Positions 55,367 to 64,000 of a stretch of DNA of 64,000 nucleotides are shown in pieces; position 1 is the first letter of the stretch; the number at the start of each line of letters is the position of its first letter. The position numbers were made by a program, and so were the translations under genes. The stretch lies in assembly GCA_016789005.1 (NCBI GenBank), contig JAEURA010000334.1, positions 1-64,000 on the forward strand, given 5' to 3'. The notes under the pieces are model-generated. The model saw only the letters and a list, made by a program, of their open reading frames with translations, searched no databases and was not told the DNA's origin. This DNA is from Anaerolineae bacterium (lineage in GTDB: Bacteria; Chloroflexota; Anaerolineae; Aggregatilineales; Phototrophicaceae).

Positions 55367-56047
55367 ATGGGGCGCAAGGTCAACCCGGTAGGGTTCAGAC
55401 TCAAGATCAACCGGGACTGGGACGCGCGCTGGTTTGCGCCCGGCACCCAGTACAAGGACATGCTGCACGAAGATTTCCGCATCCGGCAGTTCATCGCCAA
55501 AGAGGCGGAAAAAGCCGGCGTGTCGCGCATCGAGATCGAGCGTAACAGCAACCAGCTTCAGATCACCATTCACACGGCGCGTCCCGGCATCCTGATCGGG
55601 CGCAAGGGTGAAGCGGTCAAGAAAATGAAGCAGGGCTTGCAGGATATGACGGGCAAGAGCGCCAAGGTGGAAGTCACCGAAATCGAGAAGCCCGACCTGG
55701 ACGCCTATCTCGTGGCGCAGAACATCGCTCAGCAGATCGAACGGCGCGTCGGGCACAGCCGTGCCATCAAACGCGCGATCGGTCAGGCGATGCGTCAGGG
55801 TGCGCAGGGAATCAAGATCGAAGTGGCGGGTCGTCTGGCGGGCGCCGACATGGCGCGGCGCGAGTGGCAAAGCGAAGGACGTGTCCCACGCGGCACGCTG
55901 CGCTCGGACATTGACTTTGCGAAGGCAGAAGCGACGACAACTTTCGGACGCATCGGCATCAAGGTCTGGGTCTATCGTGGCGACGTGCTGAGTCGTGAGC
56001 TGAAGAAACCGAGCGGCGAAGCGAAAGAAGCTTACGTCAGCCCGTAG
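55367..56047 (+). CDS. rpsC: 30S ribosomal protein S3
   Basis: 226 residues. MGRKVNPVGFRLKI, the KH motif GRKGEAVKKMKQGL, and the C-terminal GRLAGADMARREWQSEGRVPRGTL with KVWVYRGDVL are canonical. It starts 2 bp after the rplV stop. Confidence 0.98.
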   Translation: MGRKVNPVGFRLKINRDWDARWFAPGTQYKDMLHEDFRIRQFIAKEAEKAGVSRIEIERNSNQLQITIHTARPGILIGRKGEAVKKMKQGLQDMTGKSAKVEVTEIEKPDLDAYLVAQNIAQQIERRVGHSRAIKRAIGQAMRQGAQGIKIEVAGRLAGADMARREWQSEGRVPRGTLRSDIDFAKAEATTTFGRIGIKVWVYRGDVLSRELKKPSGEAKEAYVSP

Positions 56048-56059
56048 GAGTTGCTGATC

Positions 56060-56500
56060 ATGTTGATGCCAAAGCGTGTAAAGTATCGCAAGCAAATGCG
56101 TGGACGCATGAAAGGCACCGCCTCGCGCGGGGCGTCCGTGCATTTTGGCGAGTTCGGCTTGCAGGCGCTTGAACCCTGCTGGCTGTCGAGCCGTCAAATC
56201 GAAGCCGCGCGCCGTACGATGGTGCGTTACGTCCGCCGTCGTGGCAAGATTTGGATCCGCATTTTCCCCGACAAGCCGTTCACCAAGAAGGCTGCTGAAA
56301 CCCGCATGGGCAGCGGCAAGGGGTCGGTGGAATACTGGGTCGCGGTCATCCGTCCGGGGCGTGTGCTGTTCGAAATGGGCGGCATTACCGAGGAAGAGGC
56401 GCGCGAAGCGCTGCGTCTGGCGGCGCACAAGCTGCCCATTCGGACGCGGTTCATCAAGCGTATTGACCCGATTTCCGGTCAGGAGGTGGTCGGCTCATGA
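56060..56500 (+). CDS. rplP: 50S ribosomal protein L16
   Basis: 146 residues from ATG 56,060 ([15 protein letters not shown]), with AGGAG 9 nt upstream; ATG 56,066 is the alternative. [36 protein letters not shown] and [20 protein letters not shown] are standard. Its stop overlaps the rpmC start (ATGA). Confidence 0.97.
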   Translation: MLMPKRVKYRKQMRGRMKGTASRGASVHFGEFGLQALEPCWLSSRQIEAARRTMVRYVRRRGKIWIRIFPDKPFTKKAAETRMGSGKGSVEYWVAVIRPGRVLFEMGGITEEEAREALRLAAHKLPIRTRFIKRIDPISGQEVVGS

Positions 56501-56706
56501 AGTCGAAAGAAGTTCGCAACCTGTCTGACCAGGATCTCGCGGATGCCCTGGAAGACCAGAAGGAAAATCTGTTCATGCTGCGTCTTCAGGATGGGTTTGG
56601 TCGCCTGGAAGACCCGACCGCCATCCGCCAGGCACGCCGCACTATCGCGCGTATGAAGACGATCATGCGCGAACGGGAAATTCAGAAGGAAAAAGGCAAT
56701 GGCTAA
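56497..56706 (+). CDS. rpmC: 50S ribosomal protein L29
   Basis: 69 residues: [53 protein letters not shown]. Coupled on both sides: 4-nt overlap with rplP and 8-nt overlap with rpsQ. Confidence 0.95.
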   Translation: MKSKEVRNLSDQDLADALEDQKENLFMLRLQDGFGRLEDPTAIRQARRTIARMKTIMREREIQKEKGNG

Positions 56707-57007
56707 CAAGCGTCGGCGTCTGGTGGGGCGCGTTGTGAGCAACAAGATGGACAAGACGGTCGTAGTCGCTATCGAACGTCGCACGACCCACCCGATCTAT
56801 GGCAAGGTGGTCAAGACGACGAAGAAGGTCATGGCGCACGACGAAAGCAATGCGATCCAGATGGGGGCGCTGGTGCGCGTGGTCGAAAGCCGCCCGCTCA
56901 GCCGTCACAAGCGCTGGGTCGTCGAGGAAGTCCTCCGTGAAACCGGCACGCCGGAAATCGGTACGCTGGCGGACGAATCAGTCGTCAGCGGCGGCGGGGA
57001 GGACTAG
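56699..57007 (+). CDS. rpsQ: 30S ribosomal protein S17
   Basis: 102 residues. [24 protein letters not shown] and the [19 protein letters not shown] block are diagnostic. The C-terminal 20 residues are an extra acidic tail compared with the usual 80-90 residues. Confidence 0.96.
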   Translation: MANKRRRLVGRVVSNKMDKTVVVAIERRTTHPIYGKVVKTTKKVMAHDESNAIQMGALVRVVESRPLSRHKRWVVEEVLRETGTPEIGTLADESVVSGGGED

Positions 57008-57010
57008 ACG

Positions 57011-57382
57011 ATGATACAAAACGAATCACGGGTGAAGGTTGCCGATAACACTGGCGCGCAGGAACTGCTGGTGATCCGCGTCCTTGGCGGTTCCCGCCGC
57101 TACTACGGCGGCGTGGGCGATATCGTCGTCGCCGCCGTCAAATCGGCGACGCCGCAGGGATCGGTGAAGAAAAGCGATGTGGTCAAGGCGGTGATCGTCC
57201 GCACCGCGAAGGAATACCGCCGTTCCGATGGGTCGTACATCAAGTTCGACGACAACGCGGCGGTGATCCTCAGCGATGACCTCCAGAACCCGAAAGGGAC
57301 CCGCGTCTTTGGACCGGTCGCCCGCGAACTGCGGGATCGCGGCTTCTTGAAGATCGTCTCGCTCGCGCCGGAGACCCTCTAG
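57011..57382 (+). CDS. rplN: 50S ribosomal protein L14
   Basis: 123 residues, standard. [95 protein letters not shown]-type ending. It starts 3 bp after rpsQ. Confidence 0.98.
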   Translation: MIQNESRVKVADNTGAQELLVIRVLGGSRRYYGGVGDIVVAAVKSATPQGSVKKSDVVKAVIVRTAKEYRRSDGSYIKFDDNAAVILSDDLQNPKGTRVFGPVARELRDRGFLKIVSLAPETL

Positions 57383-57398
57383 GGTAGGAGAGTGAACG

Positions 57399-57722
57399 AT
57401 GCAGCGAATCAAGACAGGTGACACGGTTCAGGTTATCGCCGGCAAGGATGTCGGCGAACGCGGTCGGGTGACGGCAGTCTTTCCGAAGCAGGATCGCGTG
57501 GTGGTCGAGGGGGTCAACCTCCTCAAGCGCCATCGCAAGGCGCGCCAGGCAGGCGCACAGCAGATTCCGGCGCAGATCGTTGAATTCAACGGTCCGATTC
57601 ATCTTTCGAATGTGATGCTGGTCTGCACTCAGTGCAGCAAACCGACCCGCGTGGGCTTCCGCGTTCGGGAAGATGGGTTCAAGACCCGTGTTTGCCGCAA
57701 GTGCAAAGCGGATATCGATTAG
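57399..57722 (+). CDS. rplX: 50S ribosomal protein L24
   Basis: 107 residues. The KOW motif region [21 protein letters not shown] and [17 protein letters not shown] are normal. The C-terminus carries [14 protein letters not shown] followed by CRKCKADID, a CxxC pair that can bind zinc, as in many bacterial L24 proteins. Confidence 0.97.
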   Translation: MQRIKTGDTVQVIAGKDVGERGRVTAVFPKQDRVVVEGVNLLKRHRKARQAGAQQIPAQIVEFNGPIHLSNVMLVCTQCSKPTRVGFRVREDGFKTRVCRKCKADID

Positions 57723-57732
57723 GCGGCGCACT

Positions 57733-58281
57733 ATGGCGAAATACGGAATTCAGCAACGCTACGAAGAACAGGTCGTGCCGGTCCTCATGGATGAGTTCCG
57801 GTATGAAAATATCATGCAGGTGCCGCGCATCGAGAAGATCGTGATCAACATCGGCGTCGGCGAAGCCATCGATAACGCCAAGTCGCTGGATGGCGCGGTC
57901 ACCGACCTGCGTCAGATCACCGGACAGCAGCCGGTCATCACCAAGGCGAAGAAAAGCATCGCCGCCTTCAAGCTGCGCGAAGGACGCGCTATCGGCACGA
58001 AGGTCACCCTGCGCGGGCAGCGGATGTGGGCGCTAATCGACCGCCTCATCAACGTGGCGCTGCCGCGTATTCGCGACTTCCGAGGCGTCTCGCCCGATAC
58101 TTTCGACGGGCGCGGCAACTATACGATTGGTTTGCGGGAACAATTGGTCTTTCCGGAAATCCAATACGATAAGATCGACAAAGTTCGCGGCATGGAAATC
58201 ACTGTCGTGACGACGGCAAAGACCGATGAGGAAGGACGCCGGCTGCTGCGACTGCTCGGCATGCCTTTCCGCGAGAGCTAA
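57733..58281 (+). CDS. rplE: 50S ribosomal protein L5
   Basis: 182 residues from ATG 57,733. [64 protein letters not shown] and the [20 protein letters not shown] ending are canonical. L5 binds 5S rRNA. The in-frame extension upstream overlaps rplX and has no support. Confidence 0.98.
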   Translation: MAKYGIQQRYEEQVVPVLMDEFRYENIMQVPRIEKIVINIGVGEAIDNAKSLDGAVTDLRQITGQQPVITKAKKSIAAFKLREGRAIGTKVTLRGQRMWALIDRLINVALPRIRDFRGVSPDTFDGRGNYTIGLREQLVFPEIQYDKIDKVRGMEITVVTTAKTDEEGRRLLRLLGMPFRES

Positions 58282-58302
58282 CCAGGACGAGAGGATAGGC
58301 AG

Positions 58303-58509
58303 ATGGCGAAAAGGTCGGTGACAGCACGTGAAGGTCGCCGGAAGTACAAAGTGCGCGTGCGGAATCGCTGCCAGTACGTCGACCCGAATTCGGGCAAGAT
58401 CTGCGGGCGTCCGCGCGGTTATATTCGCCGCTTCGGGCTGTGCCGCATTCATTTTCGTGAACTCGCGCTGGCGGGCAAAATTCCCGGCGTCGTCAAGTCA
58501 AGCTGGTGA
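58303..58509 (+). CDS. rpsN: 30S ribosomal protein S14, zinc-type variant with insertion
   Basis: 68 residues. The [22 protein letters not shown] ending is the S14 core. Canonical zinc-type S14 has C-x2-C ... C-x2-C. Here the first pair is Cys23 and Cys34, split by the insert [10 protein letters not shown], and the last ligand is His50 (Cys47-x2-His50) instead of cysteine. The 12-residue spacing Cys34 to Cys47 is normal. Zinc binding by C-C-C-H is still possible. AGGATAGG precedes the ATG. Confidence 0.95.
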   Translation: MAKRSVTAREGRRKYKVRVRNRCQYVDPNSGKICGRPRGYIRRFGLCRIHFRELALAGKIPGVVKSSW

Positions 58510-58527
58510 GAAAGAGAGTCGGGTAGC

Positions 58528-58932
58528 ATGACGAGCGATCCAATCGCAGATATGCTGACGCGCATCCGCAATGCCCTGCTGGCGCGCAAAGTCACATGCG
58601 ACATCCCCTCCTCCAAGATCAAGGTGGAAATCGCCCGAATCTTGAAGGAAGAAGGGTTCATCGAAAGTTTCGAGGTGGTGGAGGGGCAGCCCTATTCCAA
58701 TATCGCCATCACCTTGAAGTATCACGGCACGCGGCGTGACCGTCAGCCGGTGATCACCAACATCACCCGGGTGAGCAAACCAGGACGCCGCGTCTACCGC
58801 AAGCGCACCGACCTGCCCCGCGTGATGAGCGGCATCGGCATCGCCATCATGACCACCCCCAAAGGGGTGATGACGGCGCAGCAGGCGCGGCGCGAACAGG
58901 TCGGCGGCGAAGTGCTGTGCTACGTGTGGTAA
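58528..58932 (+). CDS. rpsH: 30S ribosomal protein S8
   Basis: 134 residues. [37 protein letters not shown] and the C-terminal [20 protein letters not shown] with GGEVLCYVW are canonical. In E. coli S8 represses the spc operon. Confidence 0.98.
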   Translation: MTSDPIADMLTRIRNALLARKVTCDIPSSKIKVEIARILKEEGFIESFEVVEGQPYSNIAITLKYHGTRRDRQPVITNITRVSKPGRRVYRKRTDLPRVMSGIGIAIMTTPKGVMTAQQARREQVGGEVLCYVW

Positions 58933-58948
58933 GGGAAGAGGCACAGCG

Positions 58949-59485
58949 ATGTCACGAATTGGCAAGAAACCCATAACGCTGCCGGCGAAGGTCGAAGTTA
59001 AGATCGACGGGCAGCAGGTGACGGTGAACGGACCCAAGGGCACGCTCACCCATCAGGTTCACCCGGACATCACCGTCCAGGTGGAGGAAAAATCGCTGGT
59101 CGTCACCCGTCCTACGGACGAACGCCAGCACCGTGCGCTGCACGGCTTGACGCGGGCGCTGCTGGCGAACATGGTCACCGGCGTCTCCGATGGCTTCAAG
59201 CGCGAACTGGTGATCGAGGGCGTCGGCTACAGCACCGAGCTGCGCGGCAAAGACCTGGTGATGAAGCTGGGATACTCCCACGAAATCGTGGTGAACCCGC
59301 CGGCGAACGTCACGTTCGCGACGGAAGGACGCCAGCGCATCGTCATCAACGGCATCGACAAGCAGGTGGTCGGGCAGATCGCCGCGAACATTCGCGGGCT
59401 GCGTCCGCCGGAGCCGTATCTGGGCAAGGGCGTTCGCTATTCCGACGAAATTATCCGCCGCAAAGCGGGCAAGACGGGCAAGTGA
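58949..59485 (+). CDS. rplF: 50S ribosomal protein L6
   Basis: 178 residues. MSRIGKKPITLPAKVEVKI, GPKGTLTHQVHPDI, VIEGVGYSTELRGKDLVMKLGYSHEI and the C-terminal IRGLRPPEPYLGKGVRYSDE-type motif are standard. Confidence 0.98.
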   Translation: MSRIGKKPITLPAKVEVKIDGQQVTVNGPKGTLTHQVHPDITVQVEEKSLVVTRPTDERQHRALHGLTRALLANMVTGVSDGFKRELVIEGVGYSTELRGKDLVMKLGYSHEIVVNPPANVTFATEGRQRIVINGIDKQVVGQIAANIRGLRPPEPYLGKGVRYSDEIIRRKAGKTGK

Positions 59486-59497
59486 GGTCATTAGCGT

Positions 59498-59875
59498 ATG
59501 GCTACGACGAAGCAGTTGAAGCAAAAGCGCGCGCTGCGTGACCGACGTAGAGTGCGAATTCGCGCCCGTGTCGAAGGCACTGGGGCGCGCCCACGCCTGA
59601 GCGTGTTCCGCAGTCTGACGAACATCTATGCCCAGGTCATCGACGATCTCAACGGGCAGACGCTCGTTTCGGCGTCCACCATCGACAAAGAGATCGCGCC
59701 GCAGGTCAGCGGTAAGTCGAAGACGGAAGCCGCCAAGATCGTTGGGCAGGCGCTGGCGCAGCGGGCGAAGGATGCCGGAATCTCGGCAGTCGTCTTCGAC
59801 CGGGGCGGCTACAAGTATCACGGACGTGTCGCCGCACTTGCGGAAGGCGCGCGCGAGGGCGGTTTGAGTTTCTAG
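59498..59875 (+). CDS. rplR: 50S ribosomal protein L18
   Basis: 125 residues. [37 protein letters not shown], and [26 protein letters not shown] are diagnostic. It binds 5S rRNA with L5 and starts 12 bp after rplF. Confidence 0.98.
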   Translation: MATTKQLKQKRALRDRRRVRIRARVEGTGARPRLSVFRSLTNIYAQVIDDLNGQTLVSASTIDKEIAPQVSGKSKTEAAKIVGQALAQRAKDAGISAVVFDRGGYKYHGRVAALAEGAREGGLSF

Positions 59876-59885
59876 CGAGGACCGG

Positions 59886-60512
59886 ATGAAGAAAAAAGAG
59901 ACATCGCGTGAACCCCGTCAGGGGCGTGAACCGCGCGAAGGGCGTGAGCCTCGCGAGGAACGTGAAGAACTGCAAGAGCGCGTGATCGACATCAAGCGCG
60001 TCGCCAAGGTGATCAAGGGTGGTCGGCGCTTCGCCTTCCGCACCGTGGTCGTCGTCGGCGATGGCACTGGACGGGTGGGCGTTGGCGTCGGCAAGGCGCG
60101 CGCTGTGCCGGACAGCATTCGCAAGGGCACCGATCGGGCGCGCCGCCAGATGTTCAAGATTTCTCTGTCGGGGACGACGATCCCGCATCCGGTGGTCGCC
60201 GAGCATGGCGGCGCGCGTGTGCTGCTGAAGCCGGCTGCGCCCGGTACCGGTGTCATCGCCGGTGGTCCGGTGCGTGCGGTGCTGGAAGCGGTGGGCGTGC
60301 GCGACATCCTCACCAAGAGCATGGGCAGCCCCAACCTGCTGAACGTGGCGATGGCGACGCTGGAAGCGCTCCAGCAGCTGCGCAGCCCGCAGGAGCTGGC
60401 GGCGATGCGCGGCAAGAATGCCGACGAGATGCGTCCCTTCTGGGAGCGCCGCCGCCGCGATGTGGTGGTGATGGCTCCGGCTGGTGCGCAGGAGGACGTG
60501 AAGAATGGCTAA
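59886..60512 (+). CDS. rpsE: 30S ribosomal protein S5 with repetitive charged N-terminus
   Basis: 208 residues, longer than E. coli S5 (167). RVAKVIKGGRRFAFRTVVVVGD, GVGVGKARAVPDSIRKG, and GPVRAVLEAVGVRDILTKSMGSPN are canonical. The first 32 residues contain a tandem REPRxG/REPREE repeat (three imperfect copies), rich in Arg/Glu and probably disordered. Its end overlaps rpmD by 8 nt. Confidence 0.97.
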   Translation: MKKKETSREPRQGREPREGREPREEREELQERVIDIKRVAKVIKGGRRFAFRTVVVVGDGTGRVGVGVGKARAVPDSIRKGTDRARRQMFKISLSGTTIPHPVVAEHGGARVLLKPAAPGTGVIAGGPVRAVLEAVGVRDILTKSMGSPNLLNVAMATLEALQQLRSPQELAAMRGKNADEMRPFWERRRRDVVVMAPAGAQEDVKNG

Positions 60513-60714
60513 GGCGAAAGCGCAAGCCAACGAGAAGCAGCTGAAGGTCACGCTGGTGCGCAGCCCGATCGGCTACGAGAAGAGCCAGGGCGAGACTGCC
60601 AGAGCGCTGGGACTGCGCAAGATGCACGCCAGCGTCATTGTCAAGGATATTCCGGCGGTGCGCGGGATGATCGCCAAGATCAGCCACCTGCTCGCTGTCG
60701 AGGAGGTGGGCTGA
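60505..60714 (+). CDS. rpmD: 50S ribosomal protein L30
   Basis: 69 residues. LKVTLVRSPIGYEKSQGETARALGLRKMHAS and MIAKISHLLAVEEV are standard. It overlaps the end of rpsE by 8 nt. Some bacterial lineages lack L30; here it is kept. Confidence 0.96.
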   Translation: MAKAKAQANEKQLKVTLVRSPIGYEKSQGETARALGLRKMHASVIVKDIPAVRGMIAKISHLLAVEEVG

Positions 60715-60716
60715 TC

Positions 60717-61247
60717 ATGAAGCTGCACGATTTGCAGCCGAACAAGGGATCGCACAAGAAGCGCACTCGCGTCGGGCGTGGTATTTCGGCGGGCAAAGGC
60801 AAGACTGCCGGTCGTGGTACCAAGGGCGCCGGCGCGCGTGGTCGGCATGCGCGTAAGGGACCCTATTTTGAGGGCGGTCAGCTGCCGCTGGTGCGTCGTC
60901 TGCCGTTCAAGCGCGGTTTCACGAACCTGTTCCGCATCGAGTTCCAGGAAGTCAAGATCGCACAGCTCGATCTGCTGGCGGCAGGGACGGTGGTGACGCC
61001 GGCACTGCTCAAGGCGCAGGGCTGGATTCGCGATGAACAGAATCCTGTCGTGATCCTGGGCAATGGCGACCTGACCAAGGCGCTGACGGTTCAGGCACAC
61101 CGCTTCACCAAGAGCGCGCAGGAAAAGATCGCCAAGGCGGGCGGGACGACGGCAATCATCACGCTGCCGGTGACCGGTGCGCGGCTGACCATCAAGCGGC
61201 TGTCCAGGGCGAAGCTCGCGAAATTGATGGCGCAGAGCCAATCGTAA
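60717..61247 (+). CDS. rplO: 50S ribosomal protein L15
   Basis: 176 residues. MKLHDLQPNKGSHKKRTRVGRG, AGKGKTAGRGTKGAGARG, FEGGQLPLVRRLPFKRGF and the ITLPVTGARLTIKRL ending are diagnostic. It starts 2 bp after rpmD. Confidence 0.98.
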   Translation: MKLHDLQPNKGSHKKRTRVGRGISAGKGKTAGRGTKGAGARGRHARKGPYFEGGQLPLVRRLPFKRGFTNLFRIEFQEVKIAQLDLLAAGTVVTPALLKAQGWIRDEQNPVVILGNGDLTKALTVQAHRFTKSAQEKIAKAGGTTAIITLPVTGARLTIKRLSRAKLAKLMAQSQS

Positions 61248-61264
61248 AACACCGTCATTCAAGA

Positions 61265-61292
61265 GGACGTCTCGACCCTGTGTGAGGCGTCC
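61265..61292 (+). other. Hairpin between rplO and secY
   Basis: GGACGTCTC (61,265-61,273) and GAGGCGTCC (61,284-61,292) pair over 9 bp with one U-G pair and a 10-nt loop. No T-run, so probably a processing or attenuation element. Confidence 0.4.
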
Positions 61293-61318
61293 CCATCAAT
61301 CGACTTGAGGAAACTGGC

Positions 61319-62635
61319 ATGATTGAGGCACTGCGTAACGCCCTTCGCCTGCCTGACCTGCGCAACAAACTCCTGATCACGGGGTTGATCCTGGTCATTT
61401 ACCAGTTCGCGGCGCATGTGCCGGTCGTCGGCGTTGACCGCACGGCACTGCGCAGCCTGCTGGAAGGACAGTCCGGCGGTCTGCTGGGCGTGCTGAACCT
61501 GCTGTCTGGCGGCGCGCTGCAAAACTTTAGCGTGATCGCCAACGGGGTTTATCCTTACATCACGGCGTCGATTATCCTGCAGGTGCTCACGCCGGTCATC
61601 CCGGCGCTCGAAGCGATGGATAAAGAGCCGGGCGGCAAGGAAAAGAAGGAAACCTACACTTATTATCTGGCAATTCCCATGTCGATCCTCCAGGTCGTCA
61701 GCCAGATACAGATCTTCAACACCCTCGGCGGCACGCCGATCATCCCCGGCTTTGGCTCCGACGTTCTGCTGACCATCACCGTCATCGCAACCATGACCGC
61801 CGGGACGATGTTCGCCATCTGGCTCGGCAATATGATCACCGAGCAGGGCATTGGCAACGGTCTTTCGATCATCATCTTCTCCGGCATCGTGGCGCAGGCT
61901 CCGGGTAATCTGATCCGCCTGCTGAACAGCTCGACTCAGCCGGTCGTCAACATCATCTTCTTCATCGCCATCACTATCCTGAGCGTCATCGGCATCATCT
62001 TCATCCAGGAAGGCGTGCGCCGCATCCCGGTGCAGTATGGCAAACGGGTGCGTGGTCGCAAGCAGTATGGCGGCGCTTCGACGCACATTCCGCTGAAGGT
62101 GAACCCGGTCGGTATGATCCCGCTGATCTTCGCTCAGGCGATCATCTCGTTTCCGGCGCTGCTGGTGAACCTGTTCCCGGATGGTCCGGTGCGGCAGTCG
62201 ATCAACGCGACCTTCGGGCAGCACCAGGGGCTTGCCTACTGGCTGACCTTCTTCGCGCTGGTCGTCGGCTTTACCTTCCTGTATTCCGACATCATGATCG
62301 GCAATCAGAACCTTTCGGAGAACTTGCAGCGCAATGGCGGGTTCATCCCCGGCATTCGCCCCGGCAAGCGCACTCAGGACTACATCGTTCGCGTCACCCG
62401 GCGCATTACGCTGGTCGGCGCGCTCTTCCTGGGCATCGTCGCGGTGGTTCCGGGCATCGTCGAATTCATCTACCGGATACTCTTCCCGAACGAATTCGTG
62501 ACCGGCGTGGCGGGCAATCCTGCCTACGTGCTGTCCGGTTCCGGCTTGATCATCGTGGTCGGCGTGGTCATCGATACGCTGCGGCAGCTTGAAGCCCAGC
62601 TGGTCATGCGCAACTACGACCGCTTCATTCGCTAG
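61319..62635 (+). CDS. secY: Preprotein translocase subunit SecY
   Basis: 438 residues with ten hydrophobic helices. MIEALRNALRLPDLRNKLLITGLILVIYQFAAHVPVVGVD, the plug/pore region LLNLLSGGALQNFSV, GNMITEQGIGNGLSI, and RRIPVQYGKRVRGRKQYGG (the cytoplasmic loop that contacts SecA and the ribosome) are canonical. A strong hairpin follows. Confidence 0.97.
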   Translation: MIEALRNALRLPDLRNKLLITGLILVIYQFAAHVPVVGVDRTALRSLLEGQSGGLLGVLNLLSGGALQNFSVIANGVYPYITASIILQVLTPVIPALEAMDKEPGGKEKKETYTYYLAIPMSILQVVSQIQIFNTLGGTPIIPGFGSDVLLTITVIATMTAGTMFAIWLGNMITEQGIGNGLSIIIFSGIVAQAPGNLIRLLNSSTQPVVNIIFFIAITILSVIGIIFIQEGVRRIPVQYGKRVRGRKQYGGASTHIPLKVNPVGMIPLIFAQAIISFPALLVNLFPDGPVRQSINATFGQHQGLAYWLTFFALVVGFTFLYSDIMIGNQNLSENLQRNGGFIPGIRPGKRTQDYIVRVTRRITLVGALFLGIVAVVPGIVEFIYRILFPNEFVTGVAGNPAYVLSGSGLIIVVGVVIDTLRQLEAQLVMRNYDRFIR

Positions 62636-62664
62636 TTCCGCTGGGGCGACGCGGGGTCGAAACC

Positions 62665-62676
62665 TGACAATTGTCA
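62665..62676. promoter_or_regulatory. Perfect 12-bp palindrome between secY and adk
   Basis: TGACAATTGTCA (62,665-62,676) is fully palindromic and lies between the secY stop and the terminator hairpin. It could be a repressor site; no regulator is known. Confidence 0.3.
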
Positions 62677-62697
62677 CCCGATGGCAATTAACAATGA

Positions 62698-62735
62698 AGG
62701 GGCGGTTCAGCAACCGCCCCTGTATTATTTATAGC
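62698..62735 (+). terminator. Terminator after secY
   Basis: AGGGGCGGTT (62,698-62,707) and AACCGCCCCT (62,712-62,721) form a perfect 10-bp stem with a 4-nt loop, followed by GTATTATTTAT. Transcription of adk and map past this point may need read-through or its own promoter; TATTAT and TTTATAG at 62,723-62,735 could serve as -10 elements. Confidence 0.7.
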
Positions 62736-62777
62736 TGCAAGACCATTTCGAATCGCATTCTTGGAGACCAGACGGAA

Positions 62778-63494
62778 ATGGGTTTATACATCATTCTGAT
62801 GGGCGTGCAGGGCGCAGGGAAGGGCGAACAGGCGAAATATATCAGCCAGTCCTACGGCATTCCGCATGTTTCCACCGGTGACTTGTTCCGCGCCATGAAG
62901 ACGCGGACGGATGCGCTGGCGCAGCGCATACAGGGCATTCTGGCGGCGGGCAACCTGGTCGATGACGAGACCACCAACGAGATGGTGCGCGAACGCCTGA
63001 GCCAGGACGATGCAAAGCATGGCGTGATTCTTGACGGCTACCCGCGCACTCCCGCCCAGGCGGAATGGCTGGATCGGTATCTCCAGTCGCGGGGGGAGCG
63101 CATTGGCGTGGTGCTGCTGCTTCAGCTCGACCTCTACAGCGCCTTCAAGCGGGCCTTTGGGCGTGTCACCGATTCGGAGACGGGAAAGAGCTATAACATT
63201 TACTACAACAGCGGCGGCATCGACTGGAAATTCGTCGATCATCCGACGGACAAGCAGTTTCCGCCGCGCCTGCTGGCGACGCTCAGGCAGGGCGGGCGTG
63301 AGCTGACCCGCCGGAGCGACGACGGCAGCGCCCATGCGGTGCTGACGCGCATCGATACCTATACCGAACAGACTCGTCCGCTGATCGCCTACTACGATCA
63401 GCAGAACGTGGTCGCCCGCGTCAACGCCGATCAGACCATCGAGCAGGTGGGCAGCGACATCCGCCAGGTGATTCAGGCGGCGCAGGGAAAATAG
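62778..63494 (+). CDS. adk: Adenylate kinase with unusual P-loop
   Basis: 238 residues from ATG 62,778 (TTGGAGACC upstream). HVSTGDLFRAMK, ILDGYPRT, FGRVTDSETG and RRSDD followed by YTEQTRPLIAYY match Adk, and the arginines of the NMP and LID regions are kept. The P-loop reads GVQGAGKGEQA where the family has GPPGAGKGTQA, so Pro and Thr are replaced by Gln and Glu. The LID carries no zinc cysteines and has an insertion (GGIDWKFVDHPTDKQFPPR). The position secY-adk-map supports the call; the changed P-loop leaves activity open. Confidence 0.85.
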   Translation: MGLYIILMGVQGAGKGEQAKYISQSYGIPHVSTGDLFRAMKTRTDALAQRIQGILAAGNLVDDETTNEMVRERLSQDDAKHGVILDGYPRTPAQAEWLDRYLQSRGERIGVVLLLQLDLYSAFKRAFGRVTDSETGKSYNIYYNSGGIDWKFVDHPTDKQFPPRLLATLRQGGRELTRRSDDGSAHAVLTRIDTYTEQTRPLIAYYDQQNVVARVNADQTIEQVGSDIRQVIQAAQGK

Positions 63495-63507
63495 GGAGAG
63501 GCGAGAT

Positions 63508-64000
63508 ATGGTCGTGACACGCCGTGAACGGGCGCAGGTACACATCAAGAACCGCGAAGAAATCGCCATTATGCGCGAAGCTGGGCGGATCGTGGCGAAG
63601 ACGCACGCTGCCATGCGATCACTGGTGCGCCCCGGCGTTTCGACCGCCGAACTCGACCGCGTCGCCGAACAGGTGATCCGCGATCACGGCGCGATCCCCG
63701 CCTTCCTGAACTATCCCAAGCAGGATGCGCCGGATTACCCGGCTTCGATCAACGCCTCGATCAACCATGAACTGGTGCACGGCATCCCCAGCGCGAAGCG
63801 AATCCTGCGCGAAGGCGACATCATCAGCCTGGATGTCGGCGCGATCTACCAGGGCTATGTGGGCGACGCCGCCTTCACGATGGGCGTGGGCGAAATTCCC
63901 AAAGCGGTGCAGCGTCTTCTGGATGTGACTGAGCGCGCGCTGTACGTCGGCATCGACGCCTCGGTGCTGCCCAACGAGACCAAGGACGTGGCGCTGACCG
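63508..64000 (+). CDS. map: Methionine aminopeptidase type I (3' partial)
   Basis: 164 residues are visible from ATG 63,508 (GGGAGAGGCGAG upstream); the end is outside the window. KNREEIAIMREAGRIVAKTHAAM, INASINHELVHGIPS with His91, IISLDVGA with metal ligand Asp109, and YVGDAAFTMGVG with Asp120 are the type I map motifs. It removes N-terminal methionine from nascent proteins, and the secY-adk-map order is the usual spc-cluster end. Confidence 0.96.
   Translation, partial: MVVTRRERAQVHIKNREEIAIMREAGRIVAKTHAAMRSLVRPGVSTAELDRVAEQVIRDHGAIPAFLNYPKQDAPDYPASINASINHELVHGIPSAKRILREGDIISLDVGAIYQGYVGDAAFTMGVGEIPKAVQRLLDVTERALYVGIDASVLPNETKDVALT

Overview
The window looks like a chromosomal piece of an uncultured or little-studied member of the Chloroflexota, most likely near Anaerolineae. 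The reasons are indirect: GC-rich DNA with GTG and TTG starts, many FHA, zinc-ribbon, STAND/BTAD and TPR regulators, dispersed CCTCACCCC-type hairpin repeats, and ribosomal proteins S12 and S14 with inserts absent from the E. coli and Thermus proteins. No rRNA, tRNA or CRISPR array was found. The assignment is inference, not a database result.

Bases 1-30,550 are a mosaic of short transcription units. They hold the end of an epimerase-like gene and a FmdB-like protein that has lost its zinc cysteines. A reverse operon follows (TetR regulator, double zinc-ribbon membrane protein, lytic transglycosylase), then a P450, a class III aminotransferase, a TIM-barrel isomerase and an FHA protein. Next come a lipoprotein/MFS pair resembling mycobacterial LprG-P55, a glycogen-debranching enzyme, an ABC-2-like permease, an M32 carboxypeptidase, and a TPR membrane protein paired with a bacterial relative of the TRPM SLOG domain. 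After these lie an enoyl-CoA hydratase, a degenerate 5'-nucleotidase-like protein, a kinase-TIR-TPR receptor, house-cleaning enzymes, and a LOV photoreceptor kinase coupled to a REC-histidine kinase.

Bases 30,550-47,010 hold an FAD oxidoreductase, a very large STAND-TPR-BTAD regulator, a DUF2277 protein, and then a compact group: a 53-residue secreted peptide, a 98-residue protein resembling NHLP-clan leader peptides, and a lone receiver domain. The glycerol operon follows: glpK, a fused glpA-glpB, glpC, and a translationally coupled SGNH hydrolase, closed by a terminator. An acyl-CoA dehydrogenase, a renalase-like flavoprotein and an FHA-receiver protein come next.

Bases 47,010-64,000 are the merged str-S10-spc ribosomal superoperon: rpsL-rpsG-fusA-tuf-rpsJ-rplCDWB-rpsS-rplV-rpsC-rplP-rpmC-rpsQ-rplNXE-rpsNH-rplFR-rpsE-rpmD-rplO-secY-adk-map, with map running off the end. 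It has a good sigma-70 promoter, a structured leader of about 190 nt, and hairpins between several genes. The best candidates for something undescribed are the peptide/NHLP-like group (36,059-36,574), the TRPM-like SLOG/TPR pair (15,775-17,937), the kinase-TIR-TPR protein with a substituted TIR active-site residue, and the LOV/REC two-kinase operon.
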